DNA of 64,000 nucleotides from Catellatospora citrea (GCF_003610235.1 NZ_RAPR01000001.1:5890001-5954000); one strand, 5' to 3'; positions 34,068 to 45,648 are shown, numbered from the stretch's first letter. The notes: generated by a model from the letters alone, not told the origin. Made by a program: numbers and translations.

Positions 34068-34660
34068 AACATCCAGACCTCCGACACCGCCCGGCAGCGG
34101 TTCCTGGAGGGTGTGGTCGCGCTCAACGCCGAGCAGTCCGGCTACACCACCGCCCAGCTCAACCAGCTGCTGTCCCCATCGATCCCGGGCTTTCGCCTGT
34201 ACGGCGTCGACCAGCAGCTGACGACCTGGGACCTGTTCGTGCTGTGGCACTTCGTGGCGATGCAGATGCCCAGCAGCCCGACGCGCCCCATGCGCAACCT
34301 CGCGCACGGCGGCCCGATCTTCCTGCCGTGGCACCGGATGTTCCTGCTGCGCCTGGAGCAGCAGATTCAGCGCGTCACCGGTGACACCCAGGCGGGTCTG
34401 CCGTACTGGGACTGGACCGCCGACGGCGGACTGCCCACCGACCAGCAGCACACCAGCTCACTGTGGGGCGAGACGGCGCTCGGCGATGCGCGCGGCGACG
34501 TCGTGGCTGGCCCGCTTGGCGCGATGCGGGTGCGGCTGGTCGGCTACGGCACGCAGCTGTGGTCGGTCGAGCCCCGGCCGCTGCAGCGCAACGCCGGCAC
34601 CGACGCCGACGTGCCCGGCCTGCCGACCGCTGAGGACGCCAAGTGGGCACTCGAGGAGTC
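34068..34660 (+). pseudogene. Tyrosinase fragment, truncated at both ends
   Basis: The frame encodes the first half of a type-3 copper tyrosinase: NIQTSDTARQRFLEGVVALN, WDLFVLWHFVAM, GPIFLPWHRMFLLRLEQQ (CuA-type histidines) and GLPYWDWTADGG. Homology starts abruptly without a start codon and stops near LPTAEDAKWALEES. The second copper site (CuB, normally followed by NDPxFxLHH) is absent. It cannot be an active enzyme. Confidence 0.7.
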
Positions 34661-34672
34661 AGGCGATGGTGC

Positions 34673-34710
34673 GCCGGTGGCGCCGCCCGGACTCGGGCGG
34701 CGCCACCGGC
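34673..34710. terminator. 16-bp hairpin after copA
   Basis: GCCGGTGGCGCCGCCC (34673-34688) pairs perfectly with GGGCGGCGCCACCGGC (34695-34710) across a 6-nt loop. It lies 11 bp beyond the minus-strand copA stop. Confidence 0.8.
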
Positions 34711-34720
34711 GCTGGTGCGG

Positions 34721-36984
<2,264 letters not shown>

Positions 36985-36985
<1 letters not shown>

Positions 36986-37944
36986 CAGTGCCCTCCTTCG
37001 TGTCCGTGCGACGGGCTGGGCGCCGGCGCGCTGGGCGAGGGCGCCGGTGCGGCGGCCTGCCCGGCCACCGCGGTGAACGCGGCGGTGCTTACGACGCCGG
37101 CGTGCTGGAAGTCCAGGAACAGCCGGTAAGCCCCGGCGGAGGGGACCTCGGCGTGGAAAACGATCTGGGGTCCTGCTGCGGTACGGCCGTCGCCGGGTGT
37201 TCCGTCGGGGTGTACGTGCAGGTAGGCCAGGTCGCCGTCGCGCAGCGCGACCAGGTGCCCGTAGGCGGCCAGGTACGGCTGCAGGTCGGTGACCGGTACG
37301 CCGTCCTTGGCGACGGTCAGCGTCAGCTTCGACGAGGTGCCGGGAACCAGGTCGCCGTCGAGGGTGACGGTGTAGCCGTCGACGGTGGCCGTGCGTGCGG
37401 CCGCGGGCAGCGGCTGCGGCTGGTAGTCGCCTGCTGCGGGCAGGTCCACGCCGAGGGTCAGCGGCCGGTCGCGGCCAGCGGGCTGGAAGTCGGCGAACAG
37501 CCGGTACTGCCCGGCGGCCGGCGCTTTCAGGTCGATCTGCCACACGCCGTCGGGACCCAGCGTGGGGTGGACGTGCTGGAAACCGGTCAGGTCCCGGCGC
37601 ACGACGATCAGGTGCAGGTCCTTGTCGTGGGTGGGCGTATAGCCGGTCACCGGTTTGCCGTCCGGGCCAAGGACGGCAAACCGCAGCATGGCGGGGGACT
37701 GGGTGGACAGCGCTGTGGTCAGCGGCTGCAGCCGGTATCCGTCCTGGGCGACCTGCAGCCCGCCGGGCACCTCGCCCGGCTGCGGGGCGGCAGGTGTGGC
37801 GGCGTGGCCGCCGTGCGCGGGGCTGGTCGGTGGGGGGTTGTCGGCGGCGGAGCCGGGGCCGGCCAGGTGGCCGGCCCCGAGCGACGCTGCGAAGACCGCG
37901 GCCAGGCCGAGCCCGTACAGGCTCAGCTTGAGCGGGGTGTTCAT
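36985..37944 (-). CDS. Exported protein with duplicated His-containing domain
   Basis: A 319-residue protein with an N-terminal membrane/signal segment ([23 protein letters not shown]). It then has two similar beta-rich units: [17 protein letters not shown]...[10 protein letters not shown] and [17 protein letters not shown]...[10 protein letters not shown]. The tail is Pro/Ser with HGHEGGH. The HVHP and terminal His clusters could bind copper outside the membrane. It is co-operonic with copZ and copA, so a periplasmic-side copper role is likely. No named family is certain. Confidence 0.8.
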
Positions 37945-38153
37945 GACTGTGCTCCGATCAGTTCGTAGCCTGCCTCGTCGACCGCGGCGGCGACCGCGGA
38001 CTGCTGCAGCGGCTCGGTGCTGGTCACGGTGACCGCACCGGTCGCCAGGTCGACCTGCACACCGGTCACGCCGTCGAGCTTGCCGACTTCGGCGCTGACC
38101 GAGTTCACGCAGTGACCGCAGGTCATTCCCTTGACGGTGTAGACGGTCTCCAT
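37941..38153 (-). CDS. copZ: Copper chaperone (HMA domain)
   Basis: A 70-residue ferredoxin-like HMA protein with the MTCGHC metal site (C12, C15), starting at an ATG behind GGAGGGAGTTGTG. It should hand Cu(I) to the N-terminal HMA domain of CopA. The stop overlaps the next gene by ATGA. The promoter region holds CsoR-type palindromes. Confidence 0.94.
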   Translation of the reverse strand: METVYTVKGMTCGHCVNSVSAEVGKLDGVTGVQVDLATGAVTVTSTEPLQQSAVAAAVDEAGYELIGAQS

Positions 38154-38170
38154 CACAACTCCCTCCACAC

Positions 38171-38189
38171 GATACCCCCACGGGGTATC
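38171..38189. promoter_or_regulatory. CsoR-type operator, copZ-copA promoter
   Basis: GATACCCC-CAC-GGGGTATC is a perfect inverted repeat. The TACCCCC...GGGGTA core matches the CsoR box pattern. It lies 18 bp upstream of the copZ start. Confidence 0.8.
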
Positions 38190-38205
38190 CCTTCCGGGGA
38201 CCGTA

Positions 38206-38226
38206 GCATACCCCCGGGGGGTGTGG
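38206..38226. promoter_or_regulatory. Second CsoR-type operator at copZ
   Basis: GCATACCCCCGGGGGGTGTGG has the same GC-rich core, less symmetric than its neighbour. The two boxes are 35 bp apart centre to centre. Confidence 0.6.
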
Positions 38227-38458
38227 CTAGCGGTCGGCGATGGCCCTCGTCACACCAGAACACTTCCTCCCCGCAGGCCACACCGTCACCGGCTGTCGGC
38301 GGCGACCGCGAGCTGACCGCCCGACCGCCGGCCGAGCGGTGTAACGCCTGCTCGCCGCCGAAGATACCCCCCGCCCGTATCTGGACCTCCGCGCGTGGCA
38401 CCCTGGCCCCAGACGCGATCGCTCGCTGCGCGGGCAAGCCGATGGCTACGGTGGAAAG

Positions 38459-38857
38459 GTGACCGACGTGTACCGGGTGACGCTGCGAGGGCTGCTGCTG
38501 GCAGTGCTATTCGGCCTCACCCTCATGCACACCTTCGGCCACGCAGCCCATGTAGGCCCCCACCACCCCGACGCGGCGGGCGGCAACACCCACGCCGTGC
38601 CGGCAGCAGCCCCCGCAGTCGAGCAGGACGACTGCCACGGCTGCGGCGACCACCAGCCATGGCAGGCCTTCAGCGTCTGCATGGCCGTGCTGTCGGCCCT
38701 GGTCCTGATCGCGATCGCCCTGTTCTGGCTGCGCCGCGCGGCCGGCCGCGTCCATCCGCCACGGCCGGCTGCGGCGGCGTTCGCCTGCTCGCGCGGGCCG
38801 CCTGCGGTGGATCCGCTGCGTATACGCCTTGCCCGTCTGTCGGTGTTGCGGACGTGA
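38459..38857 (+). CDS. DUF6153-like small membrane protein
   Basis: 132 residues from a GTG. An N-terminal hydrophobic helix (LRGLLLAVLFGLTLMHTFGH) is followed by a His/Cys-rich loop (HVGPHHPDA, DDCHGCGDH), a second helix (VCMAVLSALVLIAIALFW) and a C-terminus ending DPLRIRLARLSVLRT. This pattern fits DUF6153 proteins, known from actinobacterial genomes near copper or DUF305 genes. The CHGCGDH motif may bind metal. It is upstream of the DUF305 gene. Confidence 0.7.
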   Translation: MTDVYRVTLRGLLLAVLFGLTLMHTFGHAAHVGPHHPDAAGGNTHAVPAAAPAVEQDDCHGCGDHQPWQAFSVCMAVLSALVLIAIALFWLRRAAGRVHPPRPAAAAFACSRGPPAVDPLRIRLARLSVLRT

Positions 38858-38928
38858 GACGACGCCGGCGGCCCACCTGCGGCCGCACGGAACAGCTCAC
38901 GTCAGGCAAACCGATGGAAGGCATACCC

Positions 38929-39540
38929 ATGAACAAGAACATCGTCCGGCGGCTGCTGCTGACCGCCTCCCTTGCCGCTGCCCTGTTCGCGGCCGGCTGT
39001 TCGGCCGCCGGCGAGCACGGCGGCAGCAGCGGCCACGCCGGTACTCCGGTGCCGTCGATCTCGGCCGGGTCGGCCCACAACGCCGCCGACGTCACGTTCG
39101 CCCAGGCCATGATTCCGCACCACCAGCAGGCGGTGCGGATGTCCGAACTCGCCGCGACCAGGGCCGTCGACCCGCAGGTCGCGCAGCTCGCGACGCAGAT
39201 CAAGACCGCGCAGGGCCCTGAGATCGAAACCATGCAGAGCTGGCTCACGGCGTGGGGTCAGCCGACCGGCATGCCGGGTCACGACATGGGCAACATGCAG
39301 TCGATGCCCGGCATGATGACCGACGAGCAGATGGCCGCGCTGGAAGGCATGTCGGGCGCGGCGTTCGACCGCGAGTTCGTCCGCATGATGATCGCCCACC
39401 ACCAGGGTGCGGTCACGATGGCCAAGACCGAGCAGGCCAGCGGCTCGGACCCCGCGGCCAAGGAGCTCGCGGCGAAGATCGAGAAGGATCAGACCGCCGA
39501 GATCGCCACGCTGCAGCAGATCCTCGACCGGCTGAAGTAG
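38929..39540 (+). CDS. DUF305 family lipoprotein
   Basis: A 203-residue lipoprotein (lipobox FAAGC, C24), starting at an ATG behind GGAAGG. It shows the DUF305 ferritin-like helical pattern with paired metal-ligand motifs MIPHHQQAVRM and MIAHHQGAVTMA, and a Met-rich spacer (GMPGHDMGNMQSMPGMMT). DUF305 proteins are linked to copper handling outside the cell. It is one gene after the DUF6153 protein, inside the copper block. Confidence 0.9.
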   Translation: MNKNIVRRLLLTASLAAALFAAGCSAAGEHGGSSGHAGTPVPSISAGSAHNAADVTFAQAMIPHHQQAVRMSELAATRAVDPQVAQLATQIKTAQGPEIETMQSWLTAWGQPTGMPGHDMGNMQSMPGMMTDEQMAALEGMSGAAFDREFVRMMIAHHQGAVTMAKTEQASGSDPAAKELAAKIEKDQTAEIATLQQILDRLK

Positions 39541-39601
39541 GCAGCACGCGGCGGGTGCGGGGACCAGCCCTGCACCCGCCGTCCACGACGCGGTGACCCG
39601 T

Positions 39602-39931
39602 TCAGCCGCGCTTCATCAACCGCCCGACCGCGGCCATCATCTCGGTGGCCATCTCGTCGGAGCGGCCCTGCTCGGCGCCGGCGTGCATGCAGTGGCGGGC
39701 GTGGCCGTCCAGCAGGCCGAGGCCGACCTTGTCCAGGGCGGCCTGGATCGCCGAGATCTGGGTGAGCACGTCGATGCAGTAGCGGTCGTCTTCGACCATC
39801 TTCTCGATGCCGCGCACCTGGCCCTCGATGCGGCGGATGCGGGTGAGCAGCTGGTCCTTGGTGGCGGTGTAGCCGCGGGTCGGGGTGCCCGTAGCGGGCG
39901 TGGTCGCCGGGGCGTGGGCGTGCGTCGTCAT
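39602..39931 (-). CDS. csoR: Copper-sensing repressor CsoR
   Basis: A 109-residue all-helical DUF156 repressor. C52, H77 and C81 have exactly the C-x24-H-x3-C spacing of CsoR, which binds Cu(I) and then leaves DNA. The RIRRIEGQVRGIEKM helix is conserved. It is divergent from the second copZ across two CsoR-type boxes, so it likely autoregulates and controls the whole copper block. Confidence 0.94.
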   Translation of the reverse strand: MTTHAHAPATTPATGTPTRGYTATKDQLLTRIRRIEGQVRGIEKMVEDDRYCIDVLTQISAIQAALDKVGLGLLDGHARHCMHAGAEQGRSDEMATEMMAAVGRLMKRG

Positions 39932-39946
39932 GACACCACTATAGCG

Positions 39947-39965
39947 AAACCCCCGGGGGGTATGC
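39947..39965. promoter_or_regulatory. CsoR-type operator at csoR
   Basis: AAACCCCCGGGGGGTATGC has the CsoR-box core and lies 16 bp upstream of the csoR start. Confidence 0.65.
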
Positions 39966-39981
39966 TACGTTGCCGAAGATG

Positions 39982-40002
39982 CCATACCCCCACCGGGTAT
40001 GG
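39982..40002. promoter_or_regulatory. CsoR-type operator at copZ-2
   Basis: CCATACCC-CCACC-GGGTATGG is a perfect inverted repeat, 22 bp upstream of the second copper chaperone gene. Confidence 0.8.
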
Positions 40003-40023
40003 GTATATGAGAGGGGTTCTGTC

Positions 40024-40269
40024 ATGGGCTGCTGCGACAACGGCACCTGTTCGACCACCACCGTCCCGGCCATCGGCCGCGCCTACACCGTGTCCGGGAT
40101 GACCTGCGGCTCGTGCGCCACCCGCGTCACCGCCGCAGCGCGGGCCGTGCCGGGCGTCACCGGCGCATCGGTCGACCTTGCCACCGCCACCCTCACCGTC
40201 GCCGGCACCGCGACCCAGGCCGACATCGTCGCGGCCGTCGCCGCCGCCGGATACACCGCACACCCCTAG
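40024..40269 (+). CDS. copZ: Copper chaperone with extra cysteines (HMA domain)
   Basis: An 81-residue HMA protein. Besides MTCGSC (C28, C31) it carries an N-terminal Cys cluster (MGCCDNGTC, C3, C4, C9) absent from the other CopZ here, which could hold more copper or shuttle it. Its own CsoR-type box and the following MFS gene (46 bp) suggest a distinct copper export unit. Confidence 0.9.
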   Translation: MGCCDNGTCSTTTVPAIGRAYTVSGMTCGSCATRVTAAARAVPGVTGASVDLATATLTVAGTATQADIVAAVAAAGYTAHP

Positions 40270-40315
40270 AACCCGCCGGCCCCACGCGGCCGGAACCCTG
40301 AAGGGACCTGTAGTC

Positions 40316-41770
40316 ATGTCAACGCAACCGCGGCGCTGGTGGGCCCTGGCGCTCATCGCCGCCGCACAGTTCATGGTCATCATGGACACGTCGATCATCG
40401 GCGTCGCCCTGCCCCACATCCAGGCCCAACTCGGCTTCACCCAGGAAAACCTGTCCTGGGTGTTCAACGCCTACGTGATCGCCTTCGGCGGCCTGCTGCT
40501 GCTCGGCGGACGCCTGTCGGACCTGTTCGGCGCCCGGCGCATGTTCATCACCGGCTGGATCATCCTGCTCGCCGGATCCGCAGCCGCCGGCGCCGCCGGT
40601 GACGTAGCGACCGAACTGACCGCCCGCGCGGTGCAGGGCGTAGGCGCCGCGCTGATCGCCCCGTCGTCGCTGACCCTGCTGATGATGCTGTTCGGCGCCA
40701 ACCCGCGCGAGCTGACCCGGGCCCTGGCCCTGTACGGCGCGGCCGCCCCGGCCGGCGGCACCGCCGGGGTGTTCCTCGGCGGCCTGATCACCCAGTACCT
40801 GTCCTGGCCGTGGATCTTCTACCTCAACATCCCCGTCGCCATCGTCGCCGTCATCGCCGCACCGGCGCTGATGCCCGCAGGAACCCGCGCCCGCGGCAGC
40901 ATCGACTGGGCAGGCGCACTCACCGTGACCGCCAGCCTGGCTGCACTGGTGTACGGCATCGTCGCCGCCCCCGAACGCGGCTGGACCTCGCCCTACACCT
41001 GGGCCGTGCTCGGCGCCGCGATCGCGCTGCTGGCCACGTTCGTGATCATCCAGGGCGTGCGGCGGGCGCCGCTGCTGCGACTGTCGCTGCTGCGCTTACC
41101 CAACCTCGCCGCGGCCAACCTCGCCCAGGCGCTGCTGGGCGCGGCGTGGATCCCGATGTGGTTCTTCCTGAATCTCTACCTGCAGCAGGTCCTCGGCTAC
41201 AGCGCCCTGCCCGCGGGCGCAGCGCTGCTGCCGATGACGGTCCTTATCATGGCCGCCATGATCACTGTCGCGCCACGGGTGATCGCCCGGTTCGGGCCCA
41301 AGGCGACCACTGTCACCGGCCTGGCGATCCTGGCCGCGGGCATCGGCTGGCTGGCGCTGGTGCGCGCCGACGGCAGCTTCACCGCCGATGTCCTGGCAGC
41401 CTCGCTGCTGGCCGCAGTCGGCATGGCGCTGGCGTTCATCCCGTCGCTGGGCACGGCGATCTCCGCCGCACCCCCGGCTGACGGCGGCCTGGCCTCCGGC
41501 CTGGTCAACACCAGCTACCAGGTCGGCTCCGCGCTCGGTCTGGCCGCGATGACCGCCCTGGCCGCGTCCCACGGTGCCACGGCGCTCGGCGACTCGCAGG
41601 CGCTGACCGGCGGGTTCTCCGCCGCGTTCACCGGCGCCGCCGTCATCGCAGCCGCGGCCGCGGTGCTGGCCGCGCTGACGCTGCGCACGCCACCGCCCAC
41701 CCCGGCGCAGGCCGCGGCCGGGCAGGGCAACGCCGAACAGCAATCCGGCGACGTCCACGCACGAGCCTGA
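40316..41770 (+). CDS. MFS transporter, DHA2-like (14-helix type)
   Basis: A 484-residue polytopic protein with the MFS A-motif GGRLSDLFGARR and the DHA2 feature MDTSIIGVALPHIQ. Helices fill the whole length and the C-terminus is polar. Family members export drugs or dyes with H+. The place behind a CsoR box and copZ makes a copper-linked export role possible, but drug efflux is the family default. Confidence 0.88.
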   Translation: MSTQPRRWWALALIAAAQFMVIMDTSIIGVALPHIQAQLGFTQENLSWVFNAYVIAFGGLLLLGGRLSDLFGARRMFITGWIILLAGSAAAGAAGDVATELTARAVQGVGAALIAPSSLTLLMMLFGANPRELTRALALYGAAAPAGGTAGVFLGGLITQYLSWPWIFYLNIPVAIVAVIAAPALMPAGTRARGSIDWAGALTVTASLAALVYGIVAAPERGWTSPYTWAVLGAAIALLATFVIIQGVRRAPLLRLSLLRLPNLAAANLAQALLGAAWIPMWFFLNLYLQQVLGYSALPAGAALLPMTVLIMAAMITVAPRVIARFGPKATTVTGLAILAAGIGWLALVRADGSFTADVLAASLLAAVGMALAFIPSLGTAISAAPPADGGLASGLVNTSYQVGSALGLAAMTALAASHGATALGDSQALTGGFSAAFTGAAVIAAAAAVLAALTLRTPPPTPAQAAAGQGNAEQQSGDVHARA

Positions 41771-41781
41771 CCGCCTGAATC

Positions 41782-41818
41782 GTGGCGGGCGACTGCCGAC
41801 ACCGCAGCTGCCCGCCAC
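41782..41818 (+). terminator. Hairpin after the MFS gene
   Basis: GTGGCGGGC (41782-41790) pairs with GCCCGCCAC (41810-41818), 11 bp past the MFS stop. Confidence 0.5.
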
Positions 41819-41888
41819 ACGCCCTTCGCACCGACAGGCAACCGGCAGCCAGCAAGGCTCCCGAATAATGATCAAATCCCGCGCCGAT

Positions 41889-41908
41889 CTTACCCCCACG
41901 GGGTATGT
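41889..41908. promoter_or_regulatory. CsoR-type operator before the second ATPase
   Basis: TACCCC-CAC-GGGGTA is a perfect inverted repeat (41891-41905), 43 bp upstream of the second P-type ATPase start. Confidence 0.78.
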
Positions 41909-41948
41909 TCGGAAGTGGATCTAGTAAAGACGGGACTGGACAACCGCG

Positions 41949-44471
41949 ATGAAACACCAACACACCGGCCACGACCACCACGGCCACGACGACGGGCACG
42001 GCGGCCATGTCGCCGAGGTCGCGTTGGACTTCTGCTTCTGCGCTACCGAACTAGCCGCCCTCGAGCGATTCCTGACCGCGCAGCCCGTCATCACGTCCGC
42101 GGTTGCCGACCGCACCCGCTCTGTCCTGCACATCGGCTACGACTCGGCTCGCACCGACACCGCCGGCATTCAGGCGCTGCTGCGCGGGCGCGGTTACGGC
42201 TGCGAGTGCGCGGACTGCCCGGCCTCTTGCTGCCAGCCCGGGCACCCGGCCGCAGGTCACCCCGACGAGCCGGACGCCCACGCACACCACCCCAGCCACA
42301 CCGCCGCCAGCCAGCCGGCCGACGACCCGGCGGACGGCCACAACCACCACTCGATCACGGCGACGACGCAGCACCCCCAGGCCCAGCCCAGCCACCTGGC
42401 CGAGCATGCCGGTCACGACGAGCACGCCGAAAGCGGCGGCCATGACGAGCACGCCGGGCACGGCGCGGACATGGTGGCCTCGATGCTGCGCCGCTTCGTC
42501 ATCAGCGCGATTCTGACGATCCCGATCGTGTTGTTCTCCCCGATCGGGGAGGTGTTCGGGTTTCCGTCGCAGCCGCCGTTCGGGCTGTCCATGGGCTGGT
42601 TCGGACTGATCCTGGCCACGCCGGTCGTGTGGTGGGGCGGCTGGCCGTTCATCTCGTCCGCGGCGCGCTCGTTGCGCCATGGCGAGGTCACCATGATGAC
42701 GCTGATCGCCGTCGGCATCCTCGTGGCCTACCTCTACTCCGTCGCCTCGACCCTGCTCGGCGGGCATGAGGTGTTCTTCGAGGCCGCCGCGATGCTGACC
42801 ACGCTGAGCCTGCTCGGCCACTGGCTGGAGATGCGCTCACGCTTCGCCACCGGCCGCGCCGTGGAGGCGCTGCTGCAACTCGCCCCGCCCACCGCGATCG
42901 TGCGCCGCGACGGCCAGGAGCTCGAGATCCCCCTGGACCAGGTCGTCACCGGCGACGTCATCGTCGTCAAGCCTGGAGCGAAGATCCCCGTCGACGGCAC
43001 CGTCGTCGACGGCGAGTCCTACGTCGACGAATCCATGATCACCGGCGAGCCGGTGCCCGTCGCGAAGCGGCCCGGCGGCCCGGTGGTCGGCGGCACCATC
43101 AACACGACCGGCGCGTTCACGTTCACCGCCACCGCCGTCGGCGCGGACACCGCCCTGGCCCGCATCGTCCAGATGGTCCGCAACGCCCAAGCGTCGAAGG
43201 CCCCCGCCCAGCGCCTGGCCGACACAGCCGGCAAGTACCTGGTCTACGTGGCGCTCGCCGCGGGCGCGCTGACGTTCGCCGCGTGGATGCTGTGGGGCGC
43301 ACACGGGGTCGGGTTCGCGCTGACCGCGGCGGTGTCGGCGATCGTCATCGCCTGCCCCGACGCCCTGGCCCTGGCGACCCCGACCGCGATCACCGTCGGC
43401 GTCGGGCAGGGCGCGCGCGGAGGGGTGCTGTTCAAGAACGCCACCGCCCTGGAGATGACCGCCGGTATCGACACGGTCGTGTTCGACAAGACCGGCACCC
43501 TGACCGCCGGCAAGCCCATCGTCACCGACCTGGTCCCCGCCGACGGCATCACCGACGACGAACTGCTGCGCCTGGCCGCCGGCGCCGACCAGCCCTCCCA
43601 GCACCCCCTCGCCGTGGCGATCGTCGACGCCGCCCGCCAGCGCGCCATCACCGTCAATCCGCCCGAGGCCTTCGACTCGATCCCCGGCCACGGGGTGCAG
43701 GCCACCGTCGGGGGCCGCCGGGTGGTCATCGGCAACGCCCGCCTCATGAAACGCGACAGCGTCGACATCGGCGCGCTGACCGACACCGCCGCCGGGCTCG
43801 CCGCGGATGGCAAGACCGCCATGTACGTCGCGGCCGACGGCCGTGCCCTGGGTGTCGTCGCGGTCGCCGACCCGATCCGCGACTCCGCCAAGGCTGCGAT
43901 CACCGCGCTGCACGCCGCGGGCGTGCGTACGGTGATGCTGACCGGTGACCAGCGCTCCACCGCCGAGGCGGTTGCCCGTCAGCTGGGCATCGACACCGTC
44001 ATCGCCGAGGTCCTGCCCGCAGACAAGGCCAGCCACATCGCCGCACTGCAGCAGGCCGGTGCGAAGGTCGCGATGGTCGGCGACGGCGTCAACGACGCCC
44101 CGGCCCTGGCTCAGGCCGACATCGGCGTCGCGATCGGCGCAGGGACCGACGTCGCGGTGGAGACCGCCGACGTCGTGCTCATCCGCGACAACCCCGCCGA
44201 CGTCGCCTACGCCCTGCGCATCGCCCGCGCCGTCCGTAGCAAGATCAAGCAGAACCTGTTCTGGGCCGCGATCTACAACCTGCTCGCGATTCCGGTCGCC
44301 GCCGGGGTTTTCTACACGAGCCTGGGGATCCTGCTGCAGCCGCAGTGGGCGGCGCTGCTGATGAGCGCCTCCACGATCATCGTCACCTTCAACGCGCTGC
44401 TGCTGCGCCGGCACACCCCATCGGCTCCGCAGCCGGCCCGCAGGCCTGCCGCTGCAGCGGCTGCCGGCTGA
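41949..44471 (+). CDS. Heavy-metal P1B-type ATPase with CPD motif and His-rich N-terminus
   Basis: 840 residues. The N-terminus (1-175) is His/Asp-rich ([16 protein letters not shown]) with a degenerate HMA-like part (DFCFC and [11 protein letters not shown]) instead of a single GMTCxxC. Membrane helices follow. The metal motif is [12 protein letters not shown] near residue 468, where CopA has CPC. D513KTGT and [10 protein letters not shown] are intact, so it should be a working ATPase. Specificity is uncertain (Cu(I), Cu(II) or another metal). It is controlled by a CsoR-type box. Confidence 0.9.
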   Translation: MKHQHTGHDHHGHDDGHGGHVAEVALDFCFCATELAALERFLTAQPVITSAVADRTRSVLHIGYDSARTDTAGIQALLRGRGYGCECADCPASCCQPGHPAAGHPDEPDAHAHHPSHTAASQPADDPADGHNHHSITATTQHPQAQPSHLAEHAGHDEHAESGGHDEHAGHGADMVASMLRRFVISAILTIPIVLFSPIGEVFGFPSQPPFGLSMGWFGLILATPVVWWGGWPFISSAARSLRHGEVTMMTLIAVGILVAYLYSVASTLLGGHEVFFEAAAMLTTLSLLGHWLEMRSRFATGRAVEALLQLAPPTAIVRRDGQELEIPLDQVVTGDVIVVKPGAKIPVDGTVVDGESYVDESMITGEPVPVAKRPGGPVVGGTINTTGAFTFTATAVGADTALARIVQMVRNAQASKAPAQRLADTAGKYLVYVALAAGALTFAAWMLWGAHGVGFALTAAVSAIVIACPDALALATPTAITVGVGQGARGGVLFKNATALEMTAGIDTVVFDKTGTLTAGKPIVTDLVPADGITDDELLRLAAGADQPSQHPLAVAIVDAARQRAITVNPPEAFDSIPGHGVQATVGGRRVVIGNARLMKRDSVDIGALTDTAAGLAADGKTAMYVAADGRALGVVAVADPIRDSAKAAITALHAAGVRTVMLTGDQRSTAEAVARQLGIDTVIAEVLPADKASHIAALQQAGAKVAMVGDGVNDAPALAQADIGVAIGAGTDVAVETADVVLIRDNPADVAYALRIARAVRSKIKQNLFWAAIYNLLAIPVAAGVFYTSLGILLQPQWAALLMSASTIIVTFNALLLRRHTPSAPQPARRPAAAAAAG

Positions 44472-44520
44472 ACCAGTTCAAGCGGGCGGGCGGCAGGCCC
44501 GCGAGGGCGAGCGCGACGGA

Positions 44521-44550
44521 GCGGCTGACGGCAGTTTCGCCGTCAGCCGC
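44521..44550. terminator. 12-bp hairpin between convergent genes
   Basis: GCGGCTGACGGC (44521-44532) pairs perfectly with GCCGTCAGCCGC (44539-44550) around AGTTTC. It is placed between the ATPase and NlpC/P60 gene ends. Confidence 0.8.
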
Positions 44551-44582
44551 CTGCGGTCTGGTGGTGTGCTCGAGCGCGCCGG

Positions 44583-45599
44583 TCAGCTCGGGCGTACGTA
44601 TCCGGCCAGCGGCATGACGTCGACATATTGCATGCGCACGACGTCACCGGTGTGCGGGGCGTGGACCATCACCCGTCTGCCGTTGACTTTCCCGACGTAC
44701 ATGCCCATGTGGTGCAAGCCGTCGTTCGGGTAGAAGAAGACCAGATCACCGACGATCGGGGTGCTCACCCGCTTGCCCTCGGTCCACTGGGCCTTGGTGT
44801 AGTGGGTCAGCTCCACACCGGCTTTCGCCCACGCCCACTGGGTCAGGCCCGAACAGTCGAAGGTGTCGGGGCCGTTGGACCCGAAAACGTACTTCTTGCT
44901 GATCTGCTTGCACGCGGCAAGCGCTGCGGTGTTGCCCTTCGCGGACGTATTGTCCTGCGTGCCCAGGGCAGGCACCGGGCACAGGTTGCCGATCTTCAAC
45001 GCCCCACCGGGGCCGCCGCTGCCATATGCCTTGAGCCGCAGGGCCGCCAGCCGCACCATGTCGGCCTCGATGGCCTTCTTCTTCGCCGCCATGTCGGCGT
45101 CCTTCTTCGCCTGGTCGGCGATGATCTGGTCGAGTTCGGCCTTCTGCCCGTCGAACTCGGCCTTGACCTCGGTCGTCTTGGCGATCTCCTGCTGCTTGGA
45201 GTGCGCCAGCTGCGTCAGGATCGACAGTTGCTGGGCGAGCTGCTCCGGTGAGCCCGTGGACAGCAGAGAGTTGACCTCCTGGGTACTGCCGCCCTTGTAG
45301 TACTCGGCGGCGATGGCGCCGATCCGGGCGCGGGTGACCTCGACCGTGAGCTGCAGCGGTGCGAGCTTCGCGTCCAGCGCGGCGGCCTTCTTCTTCAGCT
45401 TGTTCAGCTCGGTGTGGACCTTGTTGTACTCCTCGATCACCGGCTCGAGCTTGTTCCACGCGTCGGTGATCTGGGCTTCGATCTCGGCGGGGGTCGGTTC
45501 GGCGTGTGCGGGGACTGCGCAGAGCAGTCCGGCCGTCAGTGCTGCCATCACGATCAGCACCCGCGCGAGCGGGCGCGACGCGGTATGGAGGGGGGACAC
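44583..45599 (-). CDS. NlpC/P60 peptidoglycan hydrolase (RipA-like)
   Basis: 338 residues from a GTG behind AAAGGAGATCCG. A signal peptide ends in PAHA (about residue 28). A long coiled-coil region follows to about 185 (NKVHTELNKLKKKAAALDAKL). The C-terminal NlpC/P60 domain has catalytic Cys in FDCSGL, His in LHHMGMYV and the third residue in VHAPHTGD. It is a secreted DL-endopeptidase that cuts peptidoglycan stems, like RipA-type division proteins. The layout (coiled coil then NlpC) is common in actinobacteria. A 14-base G run lies upstream. Confidence 0.92.
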   Translation of the reverse strand: MSPLHTASRPLARVLIVMAALTAGLLCAVPAHAEPTPAEIEAQITDAWNKLEPVIEEYNKVHTELNKLKKKAAALDAKLAPLQLTVEVTRARIGAIAAEYYKGGSTQEVNSLLSTGSPEQLAQQLSILTQLAHSKQQEIAKTTEVKAEFDGQKAELDQIIADQAKKDADMAAKKKAIEADMVRLAALRLKAYGSGGPGGALKIGNLCPVPALGTQDNTSAKGNTAALAACKQISKKYVFGSNGPDTFDCSGLTQWAWAKAGVELTHYTKAQWTEGKRVSTPIVGDLVFFYPNDGLHHMGMYVGKVNGRRVMVHAPHTGDVVRMQYVDVMPLAGYVRPS

Positions 45600-45634
45600 C
45601 GGATCTCCTTTGCCGCCGACCGCGGCCGGAACTC

Positions 45635-45648
45635 GGGGGGGGGGGGGG
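45635..45648. repeat. 14-base G homopolymer
   Basis: An uninterrupted run of 14 G on the plus strand, about 36 bp upstream of the NlpC/P60 start. It could change length by slippage and alter promoter spacing, or be an assembly artefact. Confidence 0.85.
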
